A DNA stretch of 64,000 nucleotides, from assembly GCA_963377175.1 (NCBI GenBank), contig CAUJNA010003830.1:203501-267500 (forward strand), written 5' to 3'. Under the pieces are notes generated by a model that did not search any database, was not told the DNA's origin, and saw only the letters and a list, made by a program, of their open reading frames with translations. Every line of letters begins with the position of its first letter. Positions within the stretch are counted from its first letter, which is position 1. A program made the position numbers and the translations under genes. Below, piece by piece: positions 61,490-64,000 of the stretch. This DNA is from Effrenium voratum. Taxonomy: Eukaryota; Sar; Dinophyceae; Suessiales; Symbiodiniaceae.

Positions 61490-63400
61490 AGTCTAACTCT
61501 CCGTTCCCTCTTGGTCCGTCTCTCTTCTCTCTGTCCTCTATCAATCTCTCCGGGATCCATCATATAAATATGTCTGTGGAAAAAGAATCCTAGAAAGATA
61601 GGTGACAAGAAGAAGGAAAGGGATGATGAAGAGCGAACTAATCCTTTCTCTGAGTCTTGATTGCACGGCGTGTTAACTCCTGGTCTGGGTTCGCTCTTCC
61701 CTAACACTCATCACTCTCCTACCTCTCTGTGAGAAGAGAGCAAGACAAAGGAGAGTGAGGAGAGTGAGGAAAGAAACGGATGGACCGTGAATCAGGGAAG
61801 ATTCTGTTCCTACGGTGTGATTCAGAGTTAGAATGGCTTTGCATAGCATGGAAGCTTCCTGAGCAGTCATCAGTCTCCATATCTTGGTCAAAGGGATACT
61901 TCCGGATGTACCGTCTAACATAAAGAGCCTGATTGCAGAGGCGATGCAAAGGTGAAGAAGATAGAAAGAGATAGGAAATCCGGTCGGAGGTTATCCATCC
62001 TTCCATCTCCCCGTCCAGGAGACGATGAGTGGGACGGATGGAGAAGAAGGATGACCACCCAACTCTCACTGCTTTGGAAAGAGAGGGAAGAGAATCTTCT
62101 TCTTTGCAGCCGTCATGTGGTCCAGAGGGATTTAGAGTATGAAGCCTTGGCATGCGGTCAATCCTTGAAGTAGGAAATATATATAATATAGACATGTGTA
62201 TATATATATATATAATTATGTATATATATATATATTTATATGAAAACAGGGACCTAGGCGCAAAATAAAGGAATGAGATGAATAATCTTAATAGCTCTGT
62301 ATGTCACCCTCATATTTATTGGTTATCAATCTTCAAAACACTTCATGGCGAATAACAGAGTCAGGTTGGAGCCATCGTTGCGTCTCCTTTATGTTGGTAT
62401 AGTTGGCATAGAAAGGAAGACATATCTTACAAGTGTCTTAAAAAAATGATGTTGGTGCGTGTCTTATTTCATGTTTGCACCTTTCCTTTTCATATTGTTT
62501 CCAAGATGACGTGTCCCGTCTTGGAATTATCTATGGTAAACTTTAGAATCGTGAACATTCAGATAAGTCATAATCTACAACTTGATTATTGGCGTTGTAT
62601 AGAAATATTATGTTCATGTTTATGTCTAGTAGTTTATCCTTGGAATTCATGTTGCTTGGTTGGCTGGAAGAGTCTTCTGGAGATAGGCAATAAGTTGAAA
62701 CTTGAAGATTGGAGAGCCAATACAGTCCTTGGTCAACGGATGAACTTATCTTTCCATCACATACTAACTGCTCCAGAATGTAGAACACATGTCCAAGTTA
62801 CAATATGGTTCTGGTAAAAATGATTAAGGGGAGGAATGAATGAAGTGGAATGAATCCTTGCAAAATAGAACACATGAAACAAATATATTAAAACAACCAG
62901 AATGGGATTAATCATACAATACACCATGAAATCCAAATACAAGCTATGCAAATAAAATAACAATTTTGTAAAATAAATAGGAATCATGAGGATGGAACAG
63001 TTCTTAATCTCATTCTCCAGCCCTTCCTCTTCCTACCTCTTGAAGAGTCTCTACAGAAAGGACTTGGAAGTGGATTGTGGGATCTCTCATAGACTAGACA
63101 GACAGGGAGGTAGAAAGAAGAGCAGGAAGGCGTGTGAGTGAGGCTCGGAAGTAAACTAGTTGCTGTCTAATCGAACTACTTATATCTTACACGTGCTTTA
63201 CTGTATTTCATCTCATTCATGGTTGATGTTACTCTATTTGTACATTTGTTTTTCATGTTATCTATTCCTCTATCCCTTTTTGTGTTTGGTATTTTCTAGA
63301 GTTCTAGTTTACAAGCCCTTATCATAATGGCAACAACAAATTCAGAATCCATGTTTTGGATATTAATCATGTCTTTGTGTTAATTTACTGGCTTTAAGGT
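61490..63400. other. AT-rich island of different composition
   Basis: From about 61490 to 63400 the sequence turns clearly AT-richer, loses the G/C runs and short-repeat families of the rest of the window, and contains TA microsatellites (about 62168-62245) and purine-rich tracts. An open frame at 62446-62814 (MMLVRVLFHVCTFPF start, 123 codons) and its antisense show no recognisable family. It may be an inserted element, an organelle-derived or foreign insertion, or an assembly artefact. Confidence 0.45.
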
Positions 63401-63741
63401 GGTGATTGAATCAAAGAACCCCCCCCTCCCTCCCTCCCTCCCTGCCTGATGTTAATCCTCTGGATGTCCAGATTCCTGACAGCCATTCGGGCTTCTGTTT
63501 TTTGAGGGAAGCCTTTTCACCGGTGGTTTGCAGCCAGAAAAAACACCCCCGAAGTTGTTGTTGTTTTCTTTTTGGGGGGTCTGTTTTTCTTTGGGGGGGG
63601 GAGGGGCCCTATTTGACACACAGCAAGCACCCGTGAAAACAACAAAAAACCAGGCTGGGAACTGCAGATCCCTGCGGCTCTACCCACATTACGATCATGC
63701 GGGGGGATTCTGTTGACTGTGAGGAATTAAATGTTTCACCC

Positions 63742-63853
63742 CTAGGTCCTCCAGTAGAGAGGTTAGAATAAGGGTACCAACTCTTTTTCTGTAGTCTATT
63801 TTGCTAGGGGAACCCTCCCCCAAAAAAGGGTAGAAGGGCACTGGGGGACCTAG
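63742..63853 (+). mobile_element. MITE-like element, family C, best-preserved copy
   Basis: 112 bp with terminal inverted repeats CTAGGTCCTCCAGT and ACTGGGGGACCTAG. It shares 'AGAGAGGTTAGAATAAGGGT' and 'GGGGAACCCTCCC' with 45631. Confidence 0.88.
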
Positions 63854-64000
63854 ACCCTTTAAAAGCCAAGAGCAACGTGGCTGGTTACCTTCTGGGAACT
63901 GGGATCCAGTCAAAGAGTGGAACCCTGAGCTTCCCGCATGTGATTGGTCGGCATGACTGGCAGAATAGTCCGCGGGCCATGGACCGGTGGTAAAGGAAAG

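Noticed and set aside
1..64000. Dinoflagellate spliced-leader RNA, tRNA, rRNA and CRISPR arrays
   Set aside because: Scanned by eye for the spliced leader (CCGTAGCCATTTTGGCTCAAG region), tRNA-like cloverleaf boxes and regular spaced repeats; none was convincing.
1..64000. Bacterial origin or contamination
   Set aside because: No long continuous genes, no Shine-Dalgarno pattern, and conserved proteins are split by introns.

Overview
The window looks like nuclear DNA of a dinoflagellate. The evidence is: (i) a multi-exon gene at 37.2-45.3 kb whose segments (W-rich block, 'GNWKQS...RKWFTRAEL', 'GDEATLY...VFLNLPLFR', 'VMHIINLG', 'CLMERCGRHL') I recognise from a protein family that is abundant in dinoflagellate genomes; (ii) host genes cut into tiny exons whose introns nearly all begin with GC and end with AG; (iii) dense short interspersed inverted repeats resembling introner elements or MITEs; (iv) a TTTAGGG-type array. 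No bacterial-style operons, ribosome binding sites, tRNAs, rRNAs or CRISPR arrays were seen. Most long open frames here are chance frames in non-coding DNA.

Layout. About 1.28-8.60 kb, minus strand: five exons of 36-60 bp of a eukaryotic-type tyrosyl-tRNA synthetase. They join in phase and run off the left edge; the 5' exons were not found. About 13.69-59.63 kb, minus strand: one very large gene for a MORN-repeat protein. I located 17 exons of 17-62 bp that read as consecutive MORN units with consistent splice phases. It holds only about 0.6 kb of coding sequence in 46 kb, with one gap (between the exons at 45.57 and 25.27 kb) where at least one tiny exon is missing.

About 28.25-45.47 kb, inside that gap: a ~17 kb candidate DNA transposon on the opposite strand. 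Its ends carry inverted-repeat-like sequence and palindromic subterminal motifs and lie in (TA)n GACAC flanks. It carries a Thr/Ala/Pro-rich protein gene, a gene with a cytosine-methyltransferase-like 'GPPCSSW' motif, and a multi-exon gene that resembles Tnp2/CACTA transposases and has at least one in-frame stop. A copy of the subterminal motif array at 36.84-36.93 kb means this could also be two adjacent elements.

The remaining sequence (introns and flanks) is packed with roughly a dozen families of ~60-120 bp repeats, several with clean terminal inverted repeats, plus minisatellites, a foldback element (56.9-57.4 kb), an interstitial telomere-like array (18.06-18.35 kb) and an AT-rich island (61.5-63.4 kb). 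All protein and family assignments come from reading the sequence and from recall; no database search or transcript evidence was available.
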